Shown: piece after piece, positions 25,574 through 32,281 of the stretch
How positions within the stretch are numbered: the first letter of the stretch is position 1
Layout of the letters: the number at the start of each line of letters is the position of its first letter
Origin: Rhizobium bangladeshense
GTDB lineage: Bacteria > Pseudomonadota > Alphaproteobacteria > Rhizobiales > Rhizobiaceae
Assembly: GCF_017357245.1 (NCBI RefSeq)
Contig: NZ_CP071613.1
Coordinates: 558,001-622,000 of the forward strand
Length of the DNA stretch: 64,000 nucleotides
Direction: 5' to 3'
Made by a program: the position numbers and the translations under genes
Notes under the pieces: generated by a model
Told to the model about the DNA's origin: nothing
What the model saw: the letters and a program-made list of their open reading frames with translations, nothing else
The model's database searches: none

Positions 25574-25789
25574 ATGGCACATGCCGACCGGAAACATATT
25601 GGCGCCGGCTCGAAGGGAAAGGGCGACGGCAGCGGCGCGATGACCAATCTCGACGAAGAACAGCTTCCCGAAAATATGGTCCTTTCGAACCGCGACAAGA
25701 CACAGCATTCCAAGGAGCGCGGCCTCGACGGCAAAACGGTCCAGACCGAACAATATTCCGATCACAGCTCCAATCGAAATCCTGAGTGA
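25574..25789 (+). CDS. Small hydrophilic protein, 71 aa
   Basis: It starts at the ATG after GAAGGAGA. It is Gly/Lys/Asp/Ser-rich and lacks hydrophobic runs (KHIGAGSKGKGDGSG, LSNRDKTQHSKERGLDG), so probably disordered, with hydrophilin-like composition. It heads a run of three small genes with 10-base and 9-base gaps behind an EcfG-type promoter. Function unknown; a role in desiccation or osmotic protection is only an inference from composition and promoter. Confidence 0.7.
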   Translation: MAHADRKHIGAGSKGKGDGSGAMTNLDEEQLPENMVLSNRDKTQHSKERGLDGKTVQTEQYSDHSSNRNPE

Positions 25790-25799
25790 GGACAAGGCG

Positions 25800-25985
25800 A
25801 TGAGCAGCAGGTTACCGCCCATTCCCGCTGATAACGTCAGCAACAAGGGAGCCGCTGGCAAGCCGACGCGGACCAGCCCAGAGGATGCCGCTATGGCAGG
25901 CGGCAGCGAAAATCCAGAAAAGAAGGGTCAACAAGGAAACACCAAAGTCAACACCACCCATCAGGGATACCAGCAAGACAGGTAG
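25800..25985 (+). CDS. Small hydrophilic protein, 61 aa
   Basis: Second gene of the stress-promoter run. GAGGACAAGG precedes the ATG. Composition is rich in Pro, Gly, Asn, Gln and Ser (IPADNVSNKGAAGKPTRTSP, QGNTKVNTTHQGYQQ) with no hydrophobic core, so it is probably disordered. No family recognised. Confidence 0.6.
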   Translation: MSSRLPPIPADNVSNKGAAGKPTRTSPEDAAMAGGSENPEKKGQQGNTKVNTTHQGYQQDR

Positions 25986-25994
25986 GAGGCATCG

Positions 25995-26183
25995 ATGTCT
26001 ACCTCGAAGAAAAGCCCCTCGACTATACGCCAGGGCGGCCCCGGCGCATCCCACGAAAACGCCAAGGCGCCGCTCGAAATACCAAAGCCGGCAGCCGAGC
26101 CGGATAGACGCATGCGGAGCAAGGTTTCCGGCGGCGGCGGCGAGCATGATCGCCACCACACCCACGACGCGAGAGAGAAGTGA
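25995..26183 (+). CDS. Small hydrophilic protein, 62 aa
   Basis: Third of the run, with a strong GTAGGAGG ribosome-binding site 7 bases before the ATG. Basic and low in complexity (MSTSKKSPSTIRQGGPG, SGGGGEHDRHHTHD). The His/Asp-rich tail could bind metal. No family recognised. Confidence 0.6.
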   Translation: MSTSKKSPSTIRQGGPGASHENAKAPLEIPKPAAEPDRRMRSKVSGGGGEHDRHHTHDAREK

Positions 26184-26268
26184 GGGACAGACCTGGCGGC
26201 GGAACCCGATCAGCCAAAAGGCGCGAGGTCCCGTCGCTTCACATGATCAACACGATGGAAAACAGACT

Positions 26269-26430
26269 ATGACGACCGCATTCATCCTTGTAGCATTGGC
26301 TCTCTTCGTCATCTATGCCGGCCCGACATTGCTTTATATCTGCGTCGGTTATGCTGACTACATGATCGAGCGGCGCCGACATTTGCTGGCTGTCAAACAC
26401 GCCGTAAGGCGTCGCAGCGACGAGCTTTAG
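26269..26430 (+). CDS. Small single-pass membrane protein, 53 aa
   Basis: Residues 4-28 form one strong membrane helix (FILVALALFVIYAGPTLLYI), followed by a very basic cytoplasmic tail (IERRRHLLAVKHAVRRRSDE). The ribosome-binding site is weak (GGAAAA). The frame is open further upstream, but that part overlaps neighbours and lacks a start signal. Function unknown; it may be the last gene of the 25.6-26.4 kb transcript. Confidence 0.5.
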   Translation: MTTAFILVALALFVIYAGPTLLYICVGYADYMIERRRHLLAVKHAVRRRSDEL

Positions 26431-26498
26431 CTGCGGGTCAGCGGCGAGCCAGGATCACATTCACACTTGGGATACCGATATCTTCGGTCGCCACAGCG

Positions 26499-26732
26499 TC
26501 ACTCGTTCTCGTTGGCACGCTGAGTGATCGCGAAGTCCTGAAGGATGCCAGCCTTTTCAGGTTCGTTGCCGGCATGGGCAATAACAGCATAGAAGGCCGC
26601 ACGAACGATCTCTTTCTTGGTGGCCTGCGGATTCGATTTCATTACGGCCTTGATCAACTGATTCGGTGTGATATCAGCCCGCGTTTCCTTTAAGATGGTC
26701 TCGCCAAGCTCCTTCAGATCCTGTTCTTTCAT
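26499..26732 (-). CDS. Small hypothetical protein, 77 aa
   Basis: A predicted all-helical soluble protein (EQDLKELGETILKETRADI, ATKKEIVRAAFYAVIAHAG). Its ATG overlaps the stop of the upstream 74-residue gene. It is the last gene of a three-gene minus-strand operon with an EcfG-type promoter at 27.4 kb. No family recognised. Confidence 0.65.
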   Translation of the reverse strand: MKEQDLKELGETILKETRADITPNQLIKAVMKSNPQATKKEIVRAAFYAVIAHAGNEPEKAGILQDFAITQRANENE

Positions 26733-26953
26733 CTGATTTCCCCCGAACCGTCGTCTCCGATTTCCTCGACATCATGGTGAGGTAGAATGCGCTGCTTTAC
26801 TTCCTCGGCCGCGACCGCAATACCTCTGGCCGTCCCCGCCAGGGCAACCTCCGCGGCGATAAGAGGGTGCTTGCGCACAAGCTTGCTCAGCGCCCTGGCG
26901 GTCGCTGCCGCCTTGGCCTGAGACAGTACGCCTTTATCTGCGCGTTTGCGCAA
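26729..26953 (-). CDS. Small Ala-rich protein, 74 aa
   Basis: A basic N-terminus (RKRADKG) is followed by an Ala-rich helix (AKAAATARALSKLVRKHPLI), then AEVALAGTARGIAVAAEEV and an acidic tail. It could be membrane- or nucleic-acid-associated. The TTG start given here has only a weak ribosome-binding site; the frame is open some 17 codons further back without an ATG, so the N-terminus is uncertain. It lies between two co-oriented genes and overlaps the downstream one by four bases. Confidence 0.5.
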   Translation of the reverse strand: MRKRADKGVLSQAKAAATARALSKLVRKHPLIAAEVALAGTARGIAVAAEEVKQRILPHHDVEEIGDDGSGEIR

Positions 26954-27000
26954 GAGAGATTCCAGCTTTCGCTTTGAACGCTTTCGGGGCGACGTCGCAT

Positions 27001-27363
27001 CTAATGCACGGCGACGCCCTTCCGAGGGTTTTCTTCGACCTGTTTGCGGATCTTCTTCGGAAGCGCCGAACTGGCAGCCTCACGCACGACATCGACGGCC
27101 GCATCGGTTGCGCTATGAAAGGCTTCGCCGACGAGTCCAAGGGTCCTGGCCCCTTTGCGGGTTCCCGTTTTTGCAGCGTCGGCGATGTCTTCGCGGTCCT
27201 CTACGAGCACGGCCGCAGCAGCGCCGGCGCCGGCAATCAGAGCTTTCCCCAGGATATCCCGGCCGGTGGGGCTCGCCAACAACGTTTTCAATATCGAATT
27301 CTTTCGGATGCCCTTCGGCACCTTGTAGCCCGCAATCTTCTTCGGGATCCTTGTTTTGGCCAT
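27001..27363 (-). CDS. Hypothetical protein, 120 aa, stress-promoter driven
   Basis: It starts at the ATG after AAGGAG. The basic N-terminus (MAKTRIPKKIAGYKVPKGIRK) is followed by LLASPTGRDILGKALIAGA, an Ala-rich patch (GAGAAAAVLVEDREDI) and an amphipathic helix, ending in a Lys-rich tail. Small basic/Ala-rich proteins of this type are common in rhizobia. The function is unknown. It has a textbook EcfG-type promoter 25 bases upstream and leads a three-gene operon. Confidence 0.7.
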   Translation of the reverse strand: MAKTRIPKKIAGYKVPKGIRKNSILKTLLASPTGRDILGKALIAGAGAAAAVLVEDREDIADAAKTGTRKGARTLGLVGEAFHSATDAAVDVVREAASSALPKKIRKQVEENPRKGVAVH

Positions 27364-27388
27364 AGTACAGCTCCTTTCGAGCGTGGGA

Positions 27389-27413
27389 AACGCAGTAAAG
27401 CGGAGCCTGTTCC
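27389..27413 (-). promoter_or_regulatory. EcfG-type general stress promoter
   Basis: On the minus strand: GGAAC-N16-CGTT (GGAAC-N18-TT), an exact match to the consensus, with the -10 box 25 bases before the ATG of the 120-residue gene. Confidence 0.72.
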
Positions 27414-27500
27414 CAGATTGGGTTTCACAGTTCGCCATAGCAGGATCGCATGCTGTCTGCGGGAATTCTGGTCTTGGCGAAACAAAAGGACGAACAGACG

Positions 27501-27749
27501 TTAGTGGATCGACTGGGAGGATGGAGCGTTGATCTTGAGCAGATCCGGGGCGGGAAACATCTCGATTAATCCTGCGGCGAGGTCATCGACATCTGTCTTG
27601 CCGTTATTGAAGAGCTGGATGGCGGCGCTGCAGAGGATCTGACTGTCGTGTTCGCTGACCGCGACACCGAAATGGTGATACCAGCTCATGACAGCCTTCG
27701 ACAGGCATCTAAAATCCTGCGGTAATATCGGTCTGTAGAATATCGCCAT
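27501..27749 (-). CDS. Hypothetical protein, 82 aa
   Basis: The start chosen is the ATG five bases after GGCGGGG (MAIFYRPILPQDF); an in-frame ATG eleven codons upstream (27782) with GAAGAG too close to it is the alternative. Features: an aromatic stretch KAVMSWYHHFGVAV, two Cys (DFRCLSK, QILCSAA) and LAAGLIEMFPAPD near the C-terminus. It is soluble with no known motif. Family not recognised. Confidence 0.6.
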   Translation of the reverse strand: MAIFYRPILPQDFRCLSKAVMSWYHHFGVAVSEHDSQILCSAAIQLFNNGKTDVDDLAAGLIEMFPAPDLLKINAPSSQSIH

Positions 27750-27895
27750 GAACGCCCCGCCACGATTGGTGCTTAATTTCATCGCTCTTCACATAAACAA
27801 GATAAGGGGTGCGCTGTTTGATACCAAGCCGCTTGTTTCCTTGGTGCGTTAGCGCACGGACCGGCTGTTTGAGCGGCGTGCTAGCCTCTCCTACC

Positions 27896-28156
27896 TCAGG
27901 CCAGGACACCGGCGGCAATAGCAGCCTGGATGAAGCGTTGGCGTGCCAGTTCCGCACTTCCGCGTCGGCGAAGCGCATCGACGCAGCGCCGCTTCGCTTC
28001 GAAATAACCGCCACCCCGAACCTTGGACCAGCGATGGTTCAGGGCGTCAAGCGCCGCGTCCGGGCCCTCAATGCGCTGCTGCTCACTCTCTCCGATACGG
28101 ATGAAAACCGGGTATTGCCACACCAGCTGGAAATCGACCTCGATAATATCAGCCAT
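27896..28156 (-). CDS. DUF982 family protein
   Basis: An 86-residue protein with the DUF982 pattern: a Trp/Tyr-Pro-Val-Phe strand (LVWQYPVFIRIGES), IEGPDAALDALNHRW, then a helix with a conserved Cys (AKRRCVDALRRRG) and ARQRFIQAAIAAGVL. DUF982 is a small family of unknown function expanded in rhizobia. The start is set at the internal ATG; the frame is open to a TTG 26 codons upstream without a ribosome-binding site. It probably shares a transcript with the short upstream ORF and an EcfG-like promoter at 28.32 kb. Confidence 0.75.
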   Translation of the reverse strand: MADIIEVDFQLVWQYPVFIRIGESEQQRIEGPDAALDALNHRWSKVRGGGYFEAKRRCVDALRRRGSAELARQRFIQAAIAAGVLA

Positions 28157-28289
28157 GATATGATCCAGGGTGGTTGTTTGGACGGCGGGCGCTGCCTCTG
28201 TCTCTGAAAGTCCGGTATTGGGCCGCGCGGTCAAACGTATGGCAGGTCCATGGGAGGAGCCGCGGTCGGTTCGGTGCTTCGTGGTTCAT
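28149..28289 (-). CDS. Possible short ORF (46 aa) upstream of DUF982
   Basis: AAAGGAG stands seven bases before an ATG that opens 46 codons (MNHEAPNRPRLLPWTCHTF at the start) and ends overlapping the DUF982 start by eight bases in another frame. The good ribosome-binding site and the overlap fit a leader peptide or a coupling ORF. Composition is unremarkable and I recognise no family, so it may also be chance. Confidence 0.3.
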   Translation of the reverse strand: MNHEAPNRPRLLPWTCHTFDRAAQYRTFRDRGSARRPNNHPGSYHG

Positions 28290-28311
28290 ATAGCATCTCC
28301 TTTGCCGGCCG

Positions 28312-28336
28312 AACTACGCCATGGCGCGGTTGTTCC
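28312..28336 (-). promoter_or_regulatory. EcfG-like promoter for the DUF982 unit
   Basis: On the minus strand: GGAAC-N16-AGTT (GGAAC-N18-TT). It differs from the consensus at the first -10 base. It lies 23 bases before the short ORF's ATG and is 29 bases from a divergently oriented EcfG-like box. Confidence 0.45.
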
Positions 28337-28365
28337 TGTTCTCCTGCTTGGCGGCACCGGGCTCT

Positions 28366-28390
28366 GGAACAATGTCCGACGCGCTTTGTT
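28366..28390 (+). promoter_or_regulatory. EcfG-like promoter for the lipoprotein gene
   Basis: GGAAC-N16-TGTT (GGAAC-N18-TT), 42 bases before the lipoprotein ATG. It is divergent from the minus-strand box at 28312-28336. Confidence 0.5.
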
Positions 28391-28432
28391 ACTTGTCCAA
28401 CAGGGCAGAAGCCGAAGCAGCCGGAGGATTCG

Positions 28433-28723
28433 ATGAGGCGGAGCATGGGATTGCGGCTGGTTCTGGCCTTCGCGCTGACAGGCTGCACAACCAGCGCAGG
28501 AAGTTACTCATCGGCAGGACTGGCGCCCATTCCGGGCAGTATCACCTACCAGGGACAACCGCGCACAAAGTTGGCGAGATCGCCGGTGGGTTCGTCCTTC
28601 CCGCACACATTTACGGATCAATGGGGGCGGCAAGTCGAGGAAATCTACATCATCCGGCCCGACCGTAGTTTGTTGATCGCCGATCGCCACTACCGACCGG
28701 CTTTTTCGCTCGACGACGACTAG
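28433..28723 (+). CDS. Small lipoprotein, 96 aa
   Basis: The ATG follows GGAGG. A short signal (MRRSMGLRLVLAFALTGC) ends in a lipobox LTGC, so a mature lipoprotein begins at Cys18 (CTTSAGSYSSAG). The mature part has SPVGSSFPHTFTDQWGRQ and VEEIYIIRPDRSLLIADRH, a short beta-rich unit. Family not recognised. It is followed after 9 bases by a membrane protein gene, probably one transcript. Confidence 0.75.
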   Translation: MRRSMGLRLVLAFALTGCTTSAGSYSSAGLAPIPGSITYQGQPRTKLARSPVGSSFPHTFTDQWGRQVEEIYIIRPDRSLLIADRHYRPAFSLDDD

Positions 28724-28732
28724 GAAGGAGAC

Positions 28733-29155
28733 ATGATCATGCCGCGCCGCAAGAGCACCGAGACAATGACGCTGGACACGGAGGGAGCCAAGATCGGCGA
28801 GCCGGTTCCGAAAGCCATCATCGATGTCAACACCGCCTCTGTCGGGGTCCCCCGCCAGGCCGAGCACGATCTGCGCACAGAATTGAGCGCTTTGCGGAAG
28901 CAGATTGATACGCTTCAGCAGCAGGTCATGAATGCCGGGCAATCGGCTAAGGGCGGCGCCGGAAAGGCGATCCGCCAGACCGGGGCTCTGGTGAAACATC
29001 ATCCGCTCTCAACGTTTGTTTTTATGGCTGTTGCCGCAGGTTTGTTCGTGGTTGCCTCACATCAGCTCTCCCCGTCGCGCCGTCGCCGACCATCGGCCAT
29101 GCGAGATCTCGGGGATTTCTACGAAAGGCTGCGCGCGGGCCTGACAAGATTTTAG
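28733..29155 (+). CDS. Tail-anchored coiled-coil protein, 140 aa
   Basis: AAGGAG precedes the ATG. After a hydrophilic start comes a coiled coil (EHDLRTELSALRKQIDTLQQ), a Gly-rich linker, then one membrane helix near residues 91-108 (HPLSTFVFMAVAAGLFVVA) and a basic C-terminal stretch. This architecture resembles ElaB/YqjD (DUF883-like) stationary-phase proteins that tether ribosomes to the membrane in E. coli; true homology is not certain. It is cotranscribed with the lipoprotein under a stress-type promoter. Confidence 0.65.
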   Translation: MIMPRRKSTETMTLDTEGAKIGEPVPKAIIDVNTASVGVPRQAEHDLRTELSALRKQIDTLQQQVMNAGQSAKGGAGKAIRQTGALVKHHPLSTFVFMAVAAGLFVVASHQLSPSRRRRPSAMRDLGDFYERLRAGLTRF

Positions 29156-29506
29156 GATTGCAGGATCCCGATTCTGCCCGACGCTTTATCAAGCAAGAAG
29201 GGCATGCTCGACATCCTTATGCGAAGCGCTCTCGATATTGTGCTTGTACGCTGGCCGCAGGCCGCTCGGGTCCACGCATTACAGACGGCATTGCACTGAC
29301 CACGTGACTTTTGCAGGCTTTGGCTATTTCCTAAGTGGCTGCGCGCCAGGCGATTTCCTCACACATGAGTCCGTGTCACGCCGATGTCACGCGACCATGG
29401 AAGCAATATATGCTTGATTGGACCGTCAGCGCTTTTGATTTCCAGGCCGGGTGCGCTGGAACAGGGGAAACGAGGGACAGGGCGCTGTTATCGTTAGGGC
29501 ATTGCG
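29156..29506 (+). other. Intergenic gap, no gene seen
   Basis: These 351 bases lie between the tail-anchored protein and the KTSC-like gene. I find no ORF with a ribosome-binding site, no clear hairpin terminator and no proper EcfG box. GGAAC at 29458 is not followed by TT at 18 bases; CGTT at 29492 is 29 bases away. Confidence 0.5.
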
Positions 29507-29737
29507 ATGACTTTGAAAACATCCGGGCAACCATCTCGGCCCGACGAGTTCGTATTTCCGGTTCACACCCGGACGATCGCTGAGATACGCTATGATATTC
29601 TCAACCAGGTCATGACGGTCGTCTATCATGACGGGCGCTCGCGCACGACGACCGGCATACAAGGTTCGGCGATGCTCAGGATCCTCGCCCAGCGTCCGTT
29701 GGAGCGTTCCCCGTTTCTGTTGCAGACGGTCATCTGA
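29507..29737 (+). CDS. KTSC-like small protein, 76 aa
   Basis: The core (IAEIRYDILNQVMTVVYHDG, then a turn and RTTTGI) resembles the KTSC domain, a small beta unit with the pattern I-x-x-I-x-Y-D-x6-V-x-Y-x-x-G. The classical KTSC lysine tetrad is not obvious. The ATG follows AGGG. No clear operon partners. Confidence 0.5.
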   Translation: MTLKTSGQPSRPDEFVFPVHTRTIAEIRYDILNQVMTVVYHDGRSRTTTGIQGSAMLRILAQRPLERSPFLLQTVI

Positions 29738-29836
29738 TCAAAAGATCGACGCTTCCGCCGCTAAATCGTCTTGGTGGTGCATCCATTTCGGAAGAGCTGC
29801 GTTCATCCTGATAGCCAGACCATGGAGGGAACGCCG

Positions 29837-30100
29837 ATGACCTTTCCACCGCCAAAAACCGAAGCTCCCGCTCAGCGTTTCGAAGAAGCGAGCGCTGCTG
29901 CGCGCGACGCTTTAGAGAGGCTGATTGCAGCCGCCAATGAAGCCGGATGGGGAACGGAGGAAATCTCCGTCGCCTTCCTGGAGGCGGCGCGGTTCTTGAC
30001 CGAAGCCAACAGAAAAGATCCCGATCCTGCCGACGACCCAGCCATTAGCGACGTGCCAGGCAAGCGGGAGCAGATTGGCCACGGCGAGCTTTTCGATTAG
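29837..30100 (+). CDS. Hypothetical protein, 87 aa
   Basis: GGAGGGA precedes the ATG. The N-terminal two thirds are helical (AQRFEEASAAARDALERLIA, ANEAGWGTEEISVAFLEAA) with a polar C-terminus ending in HGELFD. It is soluble with no signal. The 'GWGTEEISVAFLEAA' stretch is conserved-looking, but I cannot name the family. It converges on the LacI gene with 26 bases between stops. Confidence 0.6.
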   Translation: MTFPPPKTEAPAQRFEEASAAARDALERLIAAANEAGWGTEEISVAFLEAARFLTEANRKDPDPADDPAISDVPGKREQIGHGELFD

Positions 30101-30126
30101 ACGTCGCCTCCCGCCGACAGCCGAGC

Positions 30127-31197
30127 TTACCGGCCGACCGTCGCGACCGAGCTGCGGATGACGAGGCGCGTGCTGACCCGCAGCCGTTCCACGGCAAGGG
30201 GGATTTGTCCGATGCGGGCGATGAGCCGCTCGCCGGCGAGCTTGCCCATCTCGTAGACGCGCTGGTCGACGACGGTAATCGGCGGAACGGTAACGCTTGT
30301 CCAATCGGCATCCAGGAAGGAAATCATCGAAACATCATCGGGGATGAAGTGGCCGAGTGATCGCAGCGACTTGAAGACCCGCAGCCCCACCAAGCTGTCC
30401 GATGCAAGGATCGCCGTTGGCGGCGATAGATCCGAGAGCAGATGTTTGATCACGGCGTCCGTCTGCGGTTGATCCGTCGCACCGAGCCGCACATAGTGAA
30501 GCGGGTTGGGCAAGCCTGCCTCCGTCAGAACGCTCACGAAGCCCTCCACGCGTTCACGCACGGCAGAATTCGATATCCGTGCGATATCGGTGGTTCCGCC
30601 GTCCTCGGCGTCCATGGCCGACACGTAAGCGAGACGGCGATGTCCTGCCTCGAGCATAAACCGGGCGGCGGCGATTGCCGCCTCGCGATCGTCGCCGGTC
30701 ACTGCGTCAACGTCGAGCTCCGGGATGCTCCGGTCGAAGAGGACCAGCGGCATGCCGGCGCGACGGACATCCCGGAGATGGTCGAGGCTGTCGCAGCGGG
30801 CGGGTGTCACGATCAGGCCATCGACACGCTTGCCGATCAGGAGATCGACGGCCGACTTCTCCGCTTCGAGCTTCTCGCCCGAGTTGGAAATGATCACGTT
30901 GAAGCCGGCGAGCCGAGCCGCATCGCTGATGCCGCGCACCGCTAAGCTGAAGAAGGCGTTTTCGATGTCGCCGACCACGACCCCGATGATGCCGGACCGA
31001 CCGGTGCTCATGCTGCGCGCAAGCTCGTTCGGCCGGTATTCGAGCGCGGCCGCCGCCGCCATCACTTGATCCCTGATCTTGCCGCTGACGACGCCGTAGC
31101 CGCCAAGTACGCGGGCGGCCGTCGCTTTCGACACCTTTGCCGCCTTCGCGACGTCGGCGACCGTGACTGAACGTTTCGGAGCAACGGAATCTTCCAT
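30127..31197 (-). CDS. LacI/GalR family transcriptional regulator
   Basis: A 356-residue repressor. The N-terminal helix-turn-helix (VTVADVAKAAKVSKATAARVLGG), the hinge helix (RPNELARSMSTGR) and the periplasmic-binding-like effector domain (about residues 70-345) are all clear. It is divergent from the amino-acid-type importer; two LacI-like operators (GAGACCGGTCTC and GAGACCGGTATC) lie between them. It probably represses the importer/oxidase operon and itself until an inducer binds. LacI proteins normally sense sugars or derivatives, so the pairing with an amino-acid-type importer leaves the ligand open. Confidence 0.93.
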   Translation of the reverse strand: MEDSVAPKRSVTVADVAKAAKVSKATAARVLGGYGVVSGKIRDQVMAAAAALEYRPNELARSMSTGRSGIIGVVVGDIENAFFSLAVRGISDAARLAGFNVIISNSGEKLEAEKSAVDLLIGKRVDGLIVTPARCDSLDHLRDVRRAGMPLVLFDRSIPELDVDAVTGDDREAAIAAARFMLEAGHRRLAYVSAMDAEDGGTTDIARISNSAVRERVEGFVSVLTEAGLPNPLHYVRLGATDQPQTDAVIKHLLSDLSPPTAILASDSLVGLRVFKSLRSLGHFIPDDVSMISFLDADWTSVTVPPITVVDQRVYEMGKLAGERLIARIGQIPLAVERLRVSTRLVIRSSVATVGR

Positions 31198-31256
31198 GCG
31201 GCAGCACTACAAGAGTTGTTGACGGCCGGTCAATTGACAGTTATCAAATCTGCTGT

Positions 31257-31289
31257 GAGACCGGTCTCTTTTTATCGGAGACCGGTATC
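31257..31289 (+). promoter_or_regulatory. Twin LacI-type operators
   Basis: GAGACCGGTCTC (31257-31268) is a perfect 12-base palindrome with the central CG typical of LacI operators. A second copy, GAGACCGGTATC (31278-31289), differs at one base and lies 21 bases on, two helical turns away. A third inverted repeat, TTGAC-N5-GTCAA (31219-31233), lies nearer the regulator. The set suits cooperative repression of both divergent genes. Confidence 0.6.
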
Positions 31290-31377
31290 TTTGCAAACCG
31301 TTTTGCCGCAGAAGGGCGGCAAGCGGGTGATCAGATAATGCCGACAAGAGCATTCCTTTCCGGAGCGGAGAACGAAC

Positions 31378-32205
31378 ATGAAGCTTTTTGGATCATTTCC
31401 GGCACTCATTGCGCCGCTGCAAGCCGGCCTTGTGGCCTGCTTTCTGGCGACGGGAGTCGGTTTGGCAACAGCGGCCGACAATCCCTACAATCTGATCGAG
31501 CCCGACGTCATCAGCGTCGGCACCATGGGCGATGCAAAGCCCTATACATTTGCGACAGCGGATGGCCAGTTCACCGGTTTCGACGTCGAACTGTTTCTCA
31601 ACGTCGTGTCCCGGCTCGGCTTTGCGAAAGACAAGGTGACGTTCACCGGCCAGGAATTTTCGGCGCTCCTGCCATCGGTTGCAAACGAGCGGTTCGACGT
31701 TGCCGTCGCCGCGATCGGAACCACCGAAGCCCGCAAGAAAACCGTCGACTTCTCCGACGGCTATCTCGCTGGTTATCTCTCGGTGCTGACGTCGGACGCT
31801 GCAATCAAGGACGCGGCCGGGCTGAAGGACAAGCGGCTTGGCGTGGTCCAAGGAACCTTACAGGAAGTCTATGCCGCCAAGAATTTCGGTGAGACGGATC
31901 TGGTGAAATTTCCTGACAACAATTCCGCCGTCGCCGCGCTCAACAACGGCACGATCGATGCGCATTTTCTCGACTATGAGGCGGCCAAGCAATACGGCGA
32001 GCGTTATCCCGCTCTGAAGGTGGCCGTCAACATTCCATCCTTCGATGCGCCGGCCGGCTTCGTAATCAGGAAAGGAAACGTTGCTTTCCGCACGGCGCTG
32101 AACGGCGCCCTCCATGATGCGATGCAGGACGGCACCTGGAAGACGCTGTACGAAAAGTGGTTCCCCGGCTCGCCGATGCCGGACCAGTATCTTCCCAAGA
32201 AGTGA
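31378..32205 (+). CDS. Amino-acid-type ABC binding protein
   Basis: A 275-residue exported protein. The signal peptide ends near residue 35 ([10 protein letters not shown]). The mature part is an SBP family 3 fold: [74 protein letters not shown] and a C-terminal [18 protein letters not shown]. Such proteins bind polar amino acids, opines or related small molecules. It is the first gene of the operon with the fused permease/ATPase and the FAD oxidase. The LacI operators lie about 90-120 bases upstream. Confidence 0.92.
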   Translation: MKLFGSFPALIAPLQAGLVACFLATGVGLATAADNPYNLIEPDVISVGTMGDAKPYTFATADGQFTGFDVELFLNVVSRLGFAKDKVTFTGQEFSALLPSVANERFDVAVAAIGTTEARKKTVDFSDGYLAGYLSVLTSDAAIKDAAGLKDKRLGVVQGTLQEVYAAKNFGETDLVKFPDNNSAVAALNNGTIDAHFLDYEAAKQYGERYPALKVAVNIPSFDAPAGFVIRKGNVAFRTALNGALHDAMQDGTWKTLYEKWFPGSPMPDQYLPKK

Positions 32206-32213
32206 GCCCGCCG

Positions 32214-32236
32214 GCCGTCCGCTCACGGCGGACGGC
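32214..32236 (+). terminator. Intercistronic stem-loop after binding-protein gene
   Basis: GCCGTCCGC and GCGGACGGC form a perfect 9-bp stem with a 5-base loop (TCACG). It starts 8 bases after the binding-protein stop and 46 bases before the permease/ATPase start. There is no T-tract, so it is more likely an mRNA-stabilising or attenuating element that raises binding-protein yield over the membrane parts than a full terminator. Confidence 0.55.
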
Positions 32237-32281
32237 TACCTCGGCTGCTGTATGCCCGGCTAGGGCCTAACGGGGATCACG

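Noticed and set aside
26200..26230. GGAAC upstream of the 53-residue membrane protein
   Set aside because: Followed by CGCG, not TT, at the right distance.
29458..29495. GGAAC ... CGTT before the KTSC-like gene
   Set aside because: The spacer is 29 bases, far from the 16-17 required.
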